From Tubiluchus corallicola (lineage: Eukaryota; Priapulida; Priapulimorpha; Priapulimorphida; Tubiluchidae), in NCBI GenBank assembly GCA_030141605.1, contig JAQGDQ010001234.1, positions 1 to 53,286 on the forward strand: a stretch of 53,286 bases of DNA, written 5' to 3'. Shown here in pieces: positions 24,072 through 35,363 of this stretch. Both the position numbers and the translations under genes were made by a program. The notes beneath the pieces were generated by a model that was not told the DNA's origin, searched no databases, and was given only the letters and a program-made list of their open reading frames with translations. Numbering within the stretch: the stretch's first letter is position 1; every line of letters starts with the position of its first letter.

Positions 24072-24612
24072 TGGCTGGCATCCTTCTGTCTCGGAAGACA
24101 ATGGAATGTGCGCCAAGAGAGTCAGTTATTGATCACATTGATGCAGCTGCAGCGTCGACTATGGCTGAGCAGTCCGATCCTTGAACGTCTCCAGGGCGCA
24201 CGCCTGGGCAAGGTGTATGGAGATCCTGAGTTGCAAAGACAACAGGAACCCCCTCTCTTCCTCCCTGGTGTAGTCCAAAGGAAAGCGGAGCGATACGTTT
24301 GGCACCAGGTTGGCTGCAGGAGCTGCCGGAGTCAGTGAGCATGGTGCACTGGTCCACCTTCGGGGCTCCACTCCTGATTTGGAAGGTTTATTCCTCTACA
24401 CATGGCCGTTGGGTCACATGACCTCCTCCGCCCTCTAGCCGTCGGCTGCTTGTGCAGCTCCTCTGCCTAGTGACACGACGTAGTGTGGGCATCCCGCAAG
24501 CCTACACCACCTGGTATTCCTAGGCAGTCACCCATCCAAGTACCTACCAGGCTCTACGTTGCTTAACTTCGGTGATCAGACGAGAACCGGTGTTTTCAAC
24601 GTGATTTGACCG
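24072..24612 (-). mobile_element. 5S rRNA-headed SINE, copy 1 (near full length)
   Basis: In minus-strand sense it begins with a 5S rRNA-like head (24497-24612), followed by GGGATGCCCACACTACGT and a GC-rich body of about 370 bp shared with 28955-29445 and 38318-38735. It ends at ACAGAAGGATGCCA. The 5S head would supply an internal RNA polymerase III promoter. Compared with copy 2 it has about 52 extra bases before CTCTCTTGGCGCACA. Overlapping open frames in the body recur in all copies but have no known domain. Confidence 0.8.
24497..24612 (-). pseudogene. 5S rRNA-like head of SINE copy 1
   Basis: Reverse-complement reading shows ATCACGTTGAAAACACCGG, TTCTCGTCTGATCACCGAAG, TTAAGCAACGT and TACTTGGATGGGTGAC. 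These occur in the order and spacing of animal 5S rRNA, spanning the box A, intermediate element and box C region. It continues straight into SINE body sequence rather than a T-run terminator, so it is the head of a retroposon and not a functional 5S gene. Confidence 0.85.
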
Positions 24613-25065
24613 AAGTCTGAATATTATTGATAATATTGAGTGAAAACAGGGGGCGCTGCAATTCCACAGGAACACGAGCCGCCACTGTATACATGCAAAT
24701 GGCTAACCCAGGAATTATCATGCTTGCCTGGGATACAAATGATACTAAATCACAGGATTACCGTTGTTCGTCTTGATTTATTACTGACACGGTTCGATAC
24801 TGTACAATCGATAATCCACGCAAGATTATCTGCGGTAATAATCGTTAGTCACTTCGTTATGCTGACGTTGCTGCTGCCGGCTACCTAGTTTTCTCTGCTT
24901 GGCTGCTTTTGCTTTGAACACTCTGCATCTCGAGCAGAAAAATCGGTAAAACTGACCGCCTGCATTGCGTAATAAAATTCTAACAACTGCAGTTGGCGTT
25001 TTTACATTTATAAAAGGCCATTCAGATCTGTATATTTGTCTGCGTATATGAAATCGAATAGGCCG
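24613..25065. other. Intron 1 sequence, no gene recognised
   Basis: Nothing identified beyond short open frames without family resemblance. Confidence 0.4.
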
Positions 25066-25466
25066 TATAAAATAAGCCTTTTCCGAGTTTCGTTGTGCGC
25101 ATGCGCAGTTGCTGTAGGTCAAAGGTCAAGTGTGCCAGGGTAAAGCGTCTTAAGTACAATCGCCTAGTGACATGTTGGTAAAGCAAAGCCGTCTGTCGCA
25201 TCAGTTCAGTAACTTCAGTTCTTTTAATTGGACTTTACTTATATATGCATTAGTCTGTGTATAGAGTGATTTACTAGCAGGATCTTGCTTGGGAACAAGA
25301 AAAAATTAACTAGGTAAGATTCTAGCTAGATGTTAAAACTGTTACTATTACAACAGCATGAGCTGCGAGGCATTGTCAAGTGTACACAAATACGTTGTCT
25401 GGTGCACTTAACCTTCGACCTTTTCACGATCATCATCAATCGCTGGAATTGTAAGAAGGTTTATTA
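25066..25466 (+). mobile_element. Family A MITE, full-length copy
   Basis: About 400 bp. The left end AATAAGCCTTTTCC is followed by GTGCGCATGCGCAG (25095-25108) and AGGTCAAAGGTCA (25116-25128). The right end has TTTTCACGATCATCATCAAT then GGAATTGTAAGAAGGTTTATT-type sequence, an imperfect inverted repeat of the left. The middle has TTTACTAGCAGGATCTTGCT. No transposase frame. The element class is inferred from terminal inverted repeats, short length and copy number. Confidence 0.75.
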
Positions 25467-25989
25467 TAATACTGTTTCTTGGTGTGTGCTATTTGCCTTA
25501 TTCACAGATGTGTAGGCATTTAAACGTGTCTAAGCAACTCTCCCAGTTAAGTATCTTATCTGAAAGGATTATAACTGATGGAGAGATAATCCACTTAATG
25601 CACCTAAGTACGGCCTACCATCCTGATTTGCAAAAGTAATAAATTCAACTTTCAAAAGCTTCACATTCACTCGCAGTTAGATATCTAGTAACTACATGAG
25701 TTTACAGCCAAAGAGAGGGTTTAAAACTGAGTCGAATTATTCGGAGCATCAAAAATCGTTTTTTTTTTCAATTAAACATCCCATTTCCCCATCCACCTAA
25801 TTCAATTCCGACTAAAAAAACTCGCTTATGAAAATTTCAGCAGAGAACAAAGCAGATCATAATCTGTATGCAGCGCTGACCCACATTTGTCGCAAGATTC
25901 TCCTCCTGGGAGGAAGAGGCTGCAGCTTGGATTAGATTTATACTCGGTAATAGACGTTGTCAGCAAAATGTGGGATGTATCGGGGGTAT
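25467..25989. other. Intron 1 sequence, no gene recognised
   Basis: The last 100 bp grade into the 114-bp array. Overlapping frames at 25826-26105 are artefacts of its first units. Confidence 0.4.
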
Positions 25990-27195
25990 TAAGCTTCCAA
26001 CAGCCTGTATTCAAGAGAAAGCTTGCCACAGAAAACTTGTCGTTGGCTTGTAGAGAACAGCTGATACTGATGAGGAAACATGGGAAATCAACAATACATA
26101 GCTAAGCAAACTGCAAGCCTGTATTCAACAGAAAGCTTGCCACAGAAAACTTGTCGTTGGCTTGTAGAGAACAGCTGATACTGATGAAGAAACATGGGAA
26201 ATCAACAATACATAGCTAAGCAAACTGCAAGCCTGCATTCAACAGAAAGCTTGCCACAGAAAACTTGTCGTTGGCTTGTAGAGAACAGCTGATACTGATG
26301 AAGAAACATGGGAAATCAACAATACATAGCTAAGCAAACTGCAAGCCTGTATTCAAGAGAAAGCTTGCCACAGAAAACTTGTCGTTGGCTTGTAGAGAAC
26401 AGCTGATACTGATGAAGAAACATGGGAAATCAACAATACATAGCTAAGCAAACTGCAAGCCTGTATTCAAGAGAAAGCTTGCCACAGAAAACTTGTCGTT
26501 GGCTTGTAGAGAACAGCTGATACTGATGAAGAAACATGGGAAATCAACAATACATAGCTAAGCAAACTGCAAGCCTGTATTCTAGAGAAAGCTTGCCTCA
26601 GAAAACTTGTCGTTGGCTCGTAGAGAGCAGCTGATACTGATGAAGAAACATGGGAAATCAACAATACATAGCTAAGCAAACTGCAAGCCTGTATTCTAGA
26701 GAAAGCTTGCCACAGAAAACTTGTCGCTGGCTTGTAGAGAACAGCTGATACTGATGAAGAAACATGGGAAATCAACAATACATAGCTAAGCAAACTGCAA
26801 GCCTGTATTCTAGAGAAAGCTTGCCTCAGAAAACTTGTCGTTGGCTCGTAGAGAACAGCTGATACTGATGAAGAAACATGGGAAATCAACAATACATAGC
26901 TAAGCAAACTGCAAGCCTGTATTCTAGAGAAAGCTTGCCACAGAAAACTTGTCGCTGGCTTGTAGAGAACAGCTGATACTGGTGAAGAAACATGGGAAAT
27001 CAACAATACATAGCTAAGCAAACTGCAAGCCTGTATTCTAGAGAAAGCTTGCCACAGAAAACTTGTCGTCGGCTTGTAGAGAACAGCTGACACTGATGAA
27101 GAAACATGGGAAATCAACAATACATAGCTAAGCAAACTGCAAGCCTGTATTCAAGAGAAAGCTTGCCACAGAAAACTTGTCGTCGGCTTGTAGAT
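25990..27195. repeat. 114-bp tandem array, about 10.5 units
   Basis: Units contain GAAAGCTTGCCACAGAAAAC, GAGAACAGCTGATACTGATG and AACATGGGAAATCAACAATA. The period is exactly 38 codons. A 222-codon minus-strand frame (26467-27135) stays open only across units with TTCTAGAGA; units with TTCAAGAGA or TTCAACAGA put a TGA in the same frame. There is no promoter, splice or homology support for a protein. Confidence 0.95.
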
Positions 27196-27360
27196 CATCA
27201 TCATCATCATCATCATCATACGCCCGTCACGTCTATTGTAGACATTGGGCAGGCAGAATTCTAAAATAAAAGAAATCTGCCTTCAGACAGGTAAACACAG
27301 CAGTAATCCAGCAAAAAACTAGACAATGCTACGCCAGTGGCTTGTCAGCACCACTTCCGT
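27195..27360 (-). mobile_element. Short retroposon with (ATG)n tail, copy 2
   Basis: Reverse copy of 9900-10085, sharing CAGAATTCTAAAATAAAA, GGTAAACACAGCAGTAATCC and CACTGGC...GTCAGCACCACTTCC. Its (ATC)n/(ATG)n tail begins exactly where the 114-bp array stops, consistent with insertion into the array's edge. Confidence 0.75.
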
Positions 27361-28308
27361 TTAAAGGCTTTGGCTTCTTGTAAATACATAATTAGTGCAT
27401 AAATTACTGTAACAATCTTTTCTACTGGTCTGTTTATTCATTACCTATTTGGCTTCGGTAAGATACATAATTTGCAGTATTATTGGGGTTAAAACATATA
27501 CATTTTACCGTACTTGAAAATGAGGTACTATATAAAAAAAATCATCATTTTTCCTCTAAATCGAACAAATACAAATAAAGCAGCAACAACAGCAGCAGCA
27601 GCAGCAACAACAACAACAGCAGTAGCAGCAACAGCAGCAGTAGCAGCAGCAGCATCAGCATCAGCATCAACGTGTGTAAGACTTGATTAGCATCCATTGC
27701 TCAATAAAATAGATTTATTGCCCACCTCCTGCATTAGTTATGTAGACAAACCATCAGGGGGAAGGTTCAGACATTTTGTAAAAAACGTCCATAAAATACT
27801 CATGTTTACACACACATCCCGGACAGGAAATTCATTTCCGGGATAACAAAGGACTATGAAAGGGCGGTACGTTCTTTGCTCACCGTAAACATGGTAGGAG
27901 GCGGTGGTAATTATTGGTCCCTAGTGTAAATACATTACATTATAACAAGCCAGTACATTATCGGTTAGGCTACTGAATAATAGAAAACGTGGATCTCAGG
28001 TGTTTCAAGTTCAAAGCGTTCTTCAAAACCCGAAGAGAGAGCATGCGCAGTCGTTAAAGCTATCGAAAGTTTGTTTTATTGTATGGCATTTTTACGTTAA
28101 TAAAACTCAGGGGAGAAACCTGGTAATCTATTTGTAACAGGACTGAAACTGTAGAAATTCTACTCTGTGGTTTAAATTTCTTGATTTTTCTTTCCGAAAA
28201 AAACCTGATAAAATGAATAAAATGCAGGAAACGCGTTGGCTTCCGGGCTACCTCCCCTCCCCGACCTAGCTGGCTGTTAGCGCCTGATTTCGGTTCAGGA
28301 AGAGGTAT
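27361..28308. other. Intron 1 sequence with short repeats
   Basis: 27490-27545 matches 10935-10985 (TTTTACCGTACTT block). A CAG/CAA microsatellite lies at 27572-27670. No gene recognised. Confidence 0.5.
27572..27670. repeat. CAG/CAA/CAT microsatellite
   Basis: Mixed CAG, CAA and CAT triplets, ending in GCATCAGCATCAGCATC. Confidence 0.9.
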
Positions 28309-28820
28309 TATTATTATTAAAAATCTTTATTGAAAATGATACAATAAGCCCTCTGTTTGCAGGGCACAAAAGTACAAAAATGTTAAATAAGTCTTTACAC
28401 TATGTACATTAAATAAATTTCTTACTAAACAAGCTGACAATTTTGCATTACGATTTACTTATTCTAAATATATATCCAATATTTATAATCAATGTATAAT
28501 CAATTTACTATAAGATCATTTTGGGTTAGTTCTTTTACAATATCTATATACATTTTAATTACATTAGTGTCTCTCTTTCTGTAAATGTTTCGAATGTCAT
28601 TATTTTCTAAGCTGCGTTCGAGATTCACTCTTATATCTTGTCTAACCAATGCTAACGGACAATGAAAAATTAAATGTTCTGGGGTTTGACTGGCAGGAGA
28701 GGTAGCAACCCTACTGGAACCGGAAACAGCCCTAAGGGTTAAGAGACGGGAAAGCTGAAACCAGCGTTTATCTCTGCTCAAACACTCGGCCATTACCACG
28801 ATCATTGTACGGCTATAATG
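28309..28820 (-). pseudogene. LINE 3' end with terminal ORF fragment
   Basis: A minus-strand frame of 101 codons (28500-28805) contains T-P-E-H-L-I-F-H-C-P-L-A-L-V-R, the E-H-L-x-x-H-C-P...R signature at the C-terminus of LINE reverse transcriptases. It is followed by about 190 bp of 3' UTR ending in TTTCAATAAAGATTTTTAA and an (ATA)n tail at 28309-28322. The 5' side is truncated. The frame is intact to its stop, so this insertion may be younger than the other relics. Confidence 0.75.
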
Positions 28821-28954
28821 ATGTAAATTCAGCCTACACGCCAGGAAATCCTCTCTTTATGGGTCCAGCATATTTGAAAAAGTGCCGTTTATGAGTAACA
28901 TTAAGATGATATGAACCTGCTTTAACGACGGAGAGTGTTTTACTCATGTTATTG

Positions 28955-29068
28955 TATTACGGCCAAATCACGTTGTTGGTTCTCGTCTGATCACCGAAGT
29001 TAAGCAACGTAGAGCCTGGTTAGTGCTTGGATGGGTGACCGCCTAGGAATACGAGGTGCTGCAGGCTT
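28955..29068 (+). pseudogene. 5S rRNA-like head of SINE copy 2
   Basis: Contains ACGGCCA, TTCTCGTCTGATCACCGAAG, TTAAGCAACGTAGAGCCTGG, TTGGATGGGTGACCGCCTAG and GGTGCTGCAGGCTT in 5S order. Several bases after CACGTTG are deleted relative to copy 1, so it is not a functional 5S gene. Confidence 0.85.
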
Positions 29069-29445
29069 GCGGGATGCCCACACTGTATCTCGACTCTAGG
29101 CGGAGGAACTGTACAAGCAGCCAACGGCTAGAGGGCGGAGGAGGTCAAGTGACCCAACGGCCATGTGTAGAGGAGTAAACCTTCCAAATCAGGAGTGGCG
29201 CTCCGAAGGCGGACCAGTGCAGCATGCTCACTGACTCCGGCAGCTCCTGCAGCCAACCTGGTGACAAACGTATCGCTCCGCTTTCCTTTGGACAACACCA
29301 GGGAGGAAGAGAGGGGATTCCTGCGGTCTGGGCAACTCAGGATCTCCATACACCTTGCCCAGGCGTGCGCCCTGGAGACGTTCAAGGATCGGGCTCTCTT
29401 GGCACACATTCCATTGTCATTCGAGACAGAAGGATGCCAACAACG
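28955..29445 (+). mobile_element. 5S rRNA-headed SINE, copy 2
   Basis: The 5S-like head (28955-29068) runs into GCGGGATGCCCACACTGTAT and the shared GC-rich body (GGAGGAGGTCAAGTGACCC, CAGCTCCTGCAGCCAACCTG, GTGCGCCCTGGAGACGTTC). It ends at ACAGAAGGATGCCA. It lacks about 52 bases present in copies 1 and 3 ahead of CTCTCTTGGC. A small deletion in the head removes part of the first loop. Confidence 0.8.
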
Positions 29446-29681
29446 TGAGATTCGTTGGAAATATCTCCATCAGTACTGAAATTCATATGCTATTTAAGTA
29501 TGTAAAGAAATTGTATGTCACAAAATTTTGTTTTGTCTCCGGCTCAAAAATTTGTTAATAATCTATTCAGCGAGAGCTGAATTTGCTGAAATTGCAGCGG
29601 GTTTCTTTTTCGGACCTATTGCGCATGCTCTCAGAACTGTGGTGTCATCTGTTGGACGAAAATCTTTTGTCATTTCTTTAA
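29446..29681. other. Short unique stretch, no gene recognised
   Basis: Contains a TTGCGCATGC motif near 29619. Nothing else identified. Confidence 0.4.
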
Positions 29682-30176
29682 AGGAAAACTTGGCTATCGT
29701 GTAAACATAGTTCAAAATAAAGTATGATTTATAATACTGAAGAATACAACAGCTTTTTAGATCAAAGCTTAGATTAAACCACAATTACCTCGGATAGTTA
29801 AATTAAAGTTAAACTTTCAAAACTACGCGCGGCTCCGTGAATCCACTAAGATTGGCAGTGGTTTTGTCACATTCGCGTGGCCGACAAATAGGCGCTGTAC
29901 CGTGATAAGCATGATCGTGGTCGTCTGTTACGTCAGTGTGACGTAGAGCTCATTTTCGTGACATCACATCAGCATCTTATAGCAATCTTCTCTTACGCAA
30001 ACGTGCTTGACGCGCCGGGAAGATGTCTATCATTGCACAAACTGTGGTTAGTTTGTGACGTAAGCGATAGCTGTGTTCGGCAGCCGTTAAATAACTTTCC
30101 AACGTAATTATTCGAATACTAGAAACAATTACTAAATTAAAATGAGACTGAGTCTAATCAATCGTCCGGTTTTCAT
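29682..30176 (+). mobile_element. Family B MITE, TTAA-flanked (piggyBac-like), copy 1
   Basis: 495 bp between TTAA at 29678-29681 and TTAA at 30177-30180. The left end is AGGAAAACTTGG and the right end CCGGTTTTCAT, imperfect inverted repeats. The interior shares TTACGCAAACGTG, AACTGTGGTTAGTTTGTGA and ACCGTGATAAGC with 32874-33378. The flanking TTAA is the target duplication used by piggyBac transposases. No transposase frame is present. Confidence 0.8.
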
Positions 30177-30180
30177 TTAA

Positions 30181-30821
30181 TCGTGAAATAATTAGTCTCA
30201 TTAAACTTACATTATATTAATTACTGCATTAAGTAGAATACTTTCACAACGTGAACCAATCACACTAGCAACACCGTCAGTCATATTTTCTCAATTTTGG
30301 ACCTTGATTAGCACAAGTAGAAGCTAATTTAGAGTTACTGTTTATTTTATTGGCAACAAAAATCCCATACGCCACAGGAATTTTCCCCAATTTCACAAAT
30401 TGGACGTAGCTATAGGCTCTTCTATACAACGCAGTAAACGAACATAGACTCACACGACAAATTGCTGTAGTAAAGACTTGGGAAGCTTCCACGAAACGTC
30501 TAGGAGAAATTCGTACAAATTCAATTGTCCACAAGGAAAAATTGTTATTGTAGCGTTCTGTCCAAGTGAGGAACGTTAGATGTGGTTTTCTTTGACTGAT
30601 AAACGAGTCTGAAACTGCAATTGTGCAGAGAATGAAAGAGTTTTATCTCCTTCGCTATTGTACGATTTGCCAACCATTGAAATTCGGGGAGGAATAGAAG
30701 AACAGCTTTGAATAATATCGTCGCATGATGAACACAGCCTGCGCGTTTTTCGCGAGTGAATGGGGCAGTAATAGCAGTGTCACATTTTTCAAGATTTCTG
30801 AGACTTCAACATGCTGACGTG
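30181..30821. other. Intron 1 sequence, no gene recognised
   Basis: The 85-codon minus frame at 30277-30534 has a mixed composition but no domain I recognise, and no splice support. Confidence 0.4.
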
Positions 30822-31014
30822 AAACAGCAGCAGCAGCAGTAGTAGTAATAGAAGTAGTAGTTGTAGTGGTAGTGGTAGTGGTAGTAGTGGTAGTAGTAGC
30901 AGTAGTAGTAGTAGTGCTAGTGGTAGTGGCAGTGGTAGTGGTAGTAGTGGTAGTGGTAGTGGTAGTGGTAGTGGTAGTAGTGGTAGTAGTGGTAGTAGTA
31001 GTAGTAGTAGTAGT

Positions 31015-31058
<44 letters not shown>

Positions 31059-31143
31059 GAGTAGTAGTAATGGTAGTGGTAGCGGTAGCGGTTGTGGTAG
31101 TAGTAAGAGTAACGGTAGTAGCAGCAGTAGTAGTGGTAGTGGT

Positions 31144-31178
<35 letters not shown>

Positions 31179-31190
31179 TAGTAAAGTTGT
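30822..31190. repeat. AGT/AGC/GGT triplet tract
   Basis: About 370 bp of AGT, GGT and AGC triplets. All frames across it are homopolymer-like (Thr, Leu, Val, Ala) and not genes. Confidence 0.97.
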
Positions 31191-31615
31191 AACCTGTATC
31201 AGAAAAAACCAAATTCATCTTGAACAAACACACACATTTACTAGATACAAAGACGATATCTAATGCTGAGCTCAAACGACTTACCAGCTGCCCAATAGAA
31301 GCTTAAAACTTGATCCTTGACTTGACAGATGGAAAAGCTCCCAAATCACTTGATTGTGAAGAATATAGCTCAAATACACAAGTGACGGTTTGTGCTTGAC
31401 TGCATGTGTAAACCTGAGTGATTAATTCACCAAGCGCTAATTCAATCAAGCACACACAAGTCCAAACAACAACTTTCGGATCATCATTATACAATGATGG
31501 TTTCCTTGGACTCCTTGCTTCCTGTCGTTTCCAGAAAAAATGCGCCGAAAGGGCCAATTTAATAACGTGATACTGATGCAAAAATAATAGCAAACTTAGT
31601 TGTATGACGTCAGAC
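31191..31615. other. Intron 1 sequence, no gene recognised
   Basis: No feature identified between two triplet tracts. Confidence 0.5.
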
Positions 31616-31622
31616 ATAAACA

Positions 31623-31658
<36 letters not shown>

Positions 31659-31835
31659 AGTGATGATGATGCTGCTGATGCTGCTGATGATGATGATGAT
31701 GGCGACGACGACGACGATGTTGTTGTTGTTGTTGATGATGATGATGATGGCGACGACGACGACGATGGTGCTGATGGTGATAATGATGATGATTATGGTA
31801 ATGATGATAATTATGATGATGATAATTGTGATGAA

Positions 31836-31869
<34 letters not shown>

Positions 31870-31885
31870 GTGATGATGATATAAT
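31616..31885. repeat. ATG/GAC triplet tract
   Basis: About 270 bp of ATG triplets with two matching GGCGACGACGACGACGATG blocks, suggesting internal duplication. The 276-codon minus frame crossing it is a His-rich by-product. Confidence 0.95.
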
Positions 31886-32714
31886 ATAATATAGTAAAAA
31901 TCAATAATCGTTGCAATGCACCCTGCCTCCTTTAGAACAGGGTCAATTATTATTATTATCTTTAAGTAGACTACTAAGATGTCATTTGTAATCATTAGCT
32001 CAGCGAAATTTATATAATAGTAATCATACACTGGCAAGAACCATTCGTTTATGATGCAGTAAGTGATATAAGAAGCCAGGTTGATCGAAGTTAAATGATG
32101 TAATAGAATCGCTGATCTATGGTCTATGGTCAATGAAATACGAAATTCGCTGATCTATTGTAAATGATATAGCTGAATTAACTCATATCAGCGGTAATTT
32201 AGATCGACATTTTAGAATTGTTCGGTAAATCACGCGGTTTTTCGCGAGACGAGAGCAGCGTCCATTAAAGTGCAATGGTTTGGAAATCTTCGGGATGAGG
32301 AGGCAGCCGTATCGTTTCCTCGTGAAGCCAACTGGAAGAGAATGCACAAAGAGGTCGTGGAGAATTATTCAGGGAAGCAGAAGTCAGTGACGTAACAGAT
32401 GACTGAACTCATTCAATTAGACTCTTGGCGCAAAAAACGCACGAAATCACGGGAAACCGTCGCAGGAAGCCATTTATTCTCCAACGTAGATTATCTTTTC
32501 AGAAATGTCAGGAACAATTTACGTGTACTTTGACCGGTTGTGTGTCACGTGATACGCAATTTATACCAAATGGTAAATCACAAACAGGGTGTTAAGTAAC
32601 AGTTCTGTAAAATATCGATTTATCGATTTGATTTCCCTCGGAGTGAAACAAGTTACCTTCTAGAGAAGCCATTTAGGTCCAGTAGACTGGACTGCCGTTC
32701 TACAGCAAACCAAA
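31886..32714. other. Intron 1 sequence, no gene recognised
   Basis: No recognisable exon, RNA or transposon. Confidence 0.5.
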
Positions 32715-32763
32715 ACAAAGCCAAATAAGGCATATGGTTAGAGCACATGGGTATCTAACAATG

Positions 32764-32810
<47 letters not shown>

Positions 32811-32855
32811 GCGACGACGACGACGACGACGATGACGATGATGATGATGATGATC
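32715..32855. repeat. (ATG)n tract preceded by a tRNA-like scrap
   Basis: The triplet run (32764-32855, including a GACGAC block) follows GGTTAGAGCACATGGGTATC, which faintly resembles a tRNA D-arm and box A. This could be the end of a tRNA-type SINE with a triplet tail, but no box B is present. Confidence 0.5.
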
Positions 32856-32873
32856 TAACAATGTTGCTTTTAA

Positions 32874-33378
32874 AGGAAAACCGGATGATTATGTAAACAT
32901 TAGTTCAAAATAAAGAATGCTATAAAATATTAAAAATTGCAACAGCTTTTTTTTAAATCAAAGCTTAGATTAAATAATAATTACCTCGGATAGTTTAATT
33001 TTTGTTAAACTTTCAAAGTTACGCGCGGCTTACAGAATTCACTAAGACTAACAATGGGACAAATAGGCGCGGTACCGTGATAAGCGTGATCATGAACAGC
33101 GGTGTTCGTCTGCGATGTCAGTATGACGTAGAACTCACTTTCGTGACATCACATCAGCGTCTTATAGCAATCTTTGCTTACGCAAACGTGTTCGACGCAC
33201 AGCGAAGATGCTTACGATTGCATAAACTGTGGTTAGTTTGTGATGTAAGCGATAGCTGTGTTCGGTTGCCATTAACTAACCTTGCAAGGTAATTATTCAA
33301 ATATTAGAAACAATTGCTCACTTTTATAGGCAAGAAAACTAAAATGAGATTTAGTATAATCAGTCGTCTGGTTTTCCT
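32874..33378 (+). mobile_element. Family B MITE, TTAA-flanked (piggyBac-like), copy 2
   Basis: 505 bp between TTAA at 32870-32873 and TTAA at 33379-33382. The left end AGGAAAACCGGATGATTATG and the right end (reverse) AGGAAAACCAGACGACTGAT pair as imperfect terminal inverted repeats. Interior blocks are shared with 29682-30176 and 52268-52813. Confidence 0.85.
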
Positions 33379-33399
33379 TTAACTGTTAGTTAAAAAACA

Positions 33400-33800
33400 A
33401 ATCCAGGAGTGACGTTCAAGACGTCTAGACGCTATCAAAGAGTCAAGAAATTGACTTGATCAGAGTGTCACATAACTGGGTGTCCTAACATTCAAGACGT
33501 CTAGACGCTATCAAAGAGTCAACACATTGGCTTGATCAGAGTGCCACATAACTGGGTGTCCTGACATTCAAGACGTCTAGACGCTATCAAAGAGTCAACA
33601 CATTGACTCGATCAGAGTGTCACATAACTGGGTGTCCTAACATTCAAGATGTCTAGACGCTATCAAAGAGTCAACACATTGGCCTGATCAGAGTGTCACA
33701 ACTGGGTGTCCTGACATTCAGGACGTCTAGACGCTATCAAAGAGTCAACAAATTGACTTGATCAGAGTGTCACATAACTGGGTGTCCTGACATTCTGAGA
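33400..33800. repeat. 76-bp tandem array, five units
   Basis: Units contain CATTCAAGACGTCTAGACGC, TATCAAAGAGTCAACACATT and AGTGTCACATAACTGGGTGT. Non-coding. Confidence 0.95.
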
Positions 33801-34261
33801 GCTAGGCAGACAGTTTATCCAGGCCTAACAAATCGAGTCTAACGTTGACATAGGTCTTATGTAATCACCGCTTTCCCCGAAATGTCAAACAAAGAATTTT
33901 CAGCGTTTGTCGATCAAAGGAGCAGTCGAATTAAGATAGTGAGAGGCGTTGGGAGTTGTTACCCGTCACGTGACACGTGATGCATTGTGATTGGCGCGTG
34001 TCTAGTTTGACAACCAACATTTAAAACTCTTAAAACGTGTTCGTACTTTGTCAACATTTTGTCTGCTGTTCTATTAAGTTGGTGTCGTCGATTTGGGAAG
34101 CAGAAGAGCAAGCGAGATGGGAGACTGCGAGAGGGGGCTGAGAGACATAGGAGGGAAGAAGCTGAGGGTTCGAAGGTAAGAAGAAATAATTCGCCAGAGC
34201 TGGAATTGGAGTTATCAAAAGGGATTAAAAGATAGATGTGAATGAGACAGTGATTTTGGAA
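33801..34261. other. Intron 1 sequence, no gene recognised
   Basis: The long minus-strand frame entering from the (GA)n tract extends into this stretch but shows no recognisable protein. Confidence 0.45.
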
Positions 34262-34370
34262 CAAGGGGGATAGAGAGAGGTGGCAAAGAGAGGGAGAGAG
34301 AGGAAAGAGAGAGAGAGAATAGAGAGACAAAGAGAATAGAGAGAGAGAGAGAGAGAGAATAGAGAGACAA

Positions 34371-34419
<49 letters not shown>

Positions 34420-34442
34420 GGGAGAGAAGGAACGCAAGAGAG

Positions 34443-34529
<87 letters not shown>

Positions 34530-34627
34530 GAGAGAGGGAGGGGATAGAGAGTGAGAGAATAGAGAGAACGATGGGGGAGAGGGAACGCAAGAGAGAGAGA
34601 GAGAGAAAAACACCCAAAAGGAGAAAC

Positions 34628-34699
<72 letters not shown>

Positions 34700-34733
34700 A
34701 GAGATCGAGAGAGAGAGAGAGAGAGAGAGCGAG
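34262..34733. repeat. (GA)n dinucleotide tract
   Basis: About 470 bp of mostly GA with two copies of an interrupted block (GGGAACGCAAGAGAGAGA), so it grew partly by segment duplication. Confidence 0.97.
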
Positions 34734-35363
34734 AAACTGTGGCACATAAACCCCCTCAATTTTCTGTTTCTTATCTCTATCATCCCTGCCGGGTTAGGCC
34801 TATTATTATTATCATCACACTTTCAACAACCTCGTTAAATATCTCCCATTCAAGACATGCTCTCGAGTTTTCAACACGATATTAATCCCGACAGTAATCT
34901 TTCCATTATGACAAGTAATCCCTTTAATACAAACTAGCTGGACGAAACCTGATACAGTTGCCACGCGGTTGCTTTTCGCTTCGACTTCCTGCGGCGCACC
35001 GCCTTCCACGGGACAGCGATGCGCCCCTGGAAATCCGAGGGAAAAGCGACCGCTTGCAGGCAATCAACAAAACGGAACTGACGCAATAAAACTCAGGGGA
35101 GATTATACAGGAATAATAGTAGAATTAGCAGACGATTCTATGTGGAAAACTAATTAGATGCTGCTAAGCAAACACGGATAAAGTGCATCACAACAGAGGA
35201 TGTATTTGCGTTCCACTTGGCCTTCTGTTTAGCTTAATTCTGCACAGATAATAAGGCTTTCGTTTCATATATTGAATAAGATCTCACATGACAAAGACTC
35301 GCATAGTGAACCGTTTATGTTATCTGACTTAACCATGCGTTTATTAGTCATTTCTTTCTCTTT
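34734..35363. other. Intron 1 sequence, no gene recognised
   Basis: A locally GC-rich patch near 34960-35060 (CTTCCTGCGGCGCACCGCC) interrupts AT-rich sequence. The frames there are short and unsupported; possibly degraded transposon. Confidence 0.35.

Noticed and set aside
24497-29068. Functional 5S rRNA genes
   Set aside because: Both 5S-like segments run directly into SINE body sequence, lack a T-run terminator after the 5S end, and one has a deletion in the first loop.
30655-31275. 206-codon Thr-rich frame and overlapping Leu/Val frames
   Set aside because: All are readings of the same AGT/GGT triplet tract in different phases.
31303-32133. 276-codon minus-strand frame with a long His run
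   Set aside because: The His run is the (ATG)n microsatellite; the flanking residues match no family I know and composition is AT-driven.
32740-32765. tRNA-like D-arm before an (ATG)n tract
   Set aside because: Only a partial box A resemblance; no box B and no cloverleaf can be drawn, so no tRNA or SINE head is called.
33959-34783. 274-codon Ser/Leu-rich minus-strand frame, and similar frames over other (CT)n/(GA)n tracts
   Set aside because: The frames exist because a dinucleotide repeat has no stop codons; residues outside the tract show no recognisable protein and no splice support.
28098-35105. Shared short string ATAAAACTCAGGGGAGA at 28103 and 35086
   Set aside because: Only about 17 bases match and flanks do not, so no repeat is claimed.
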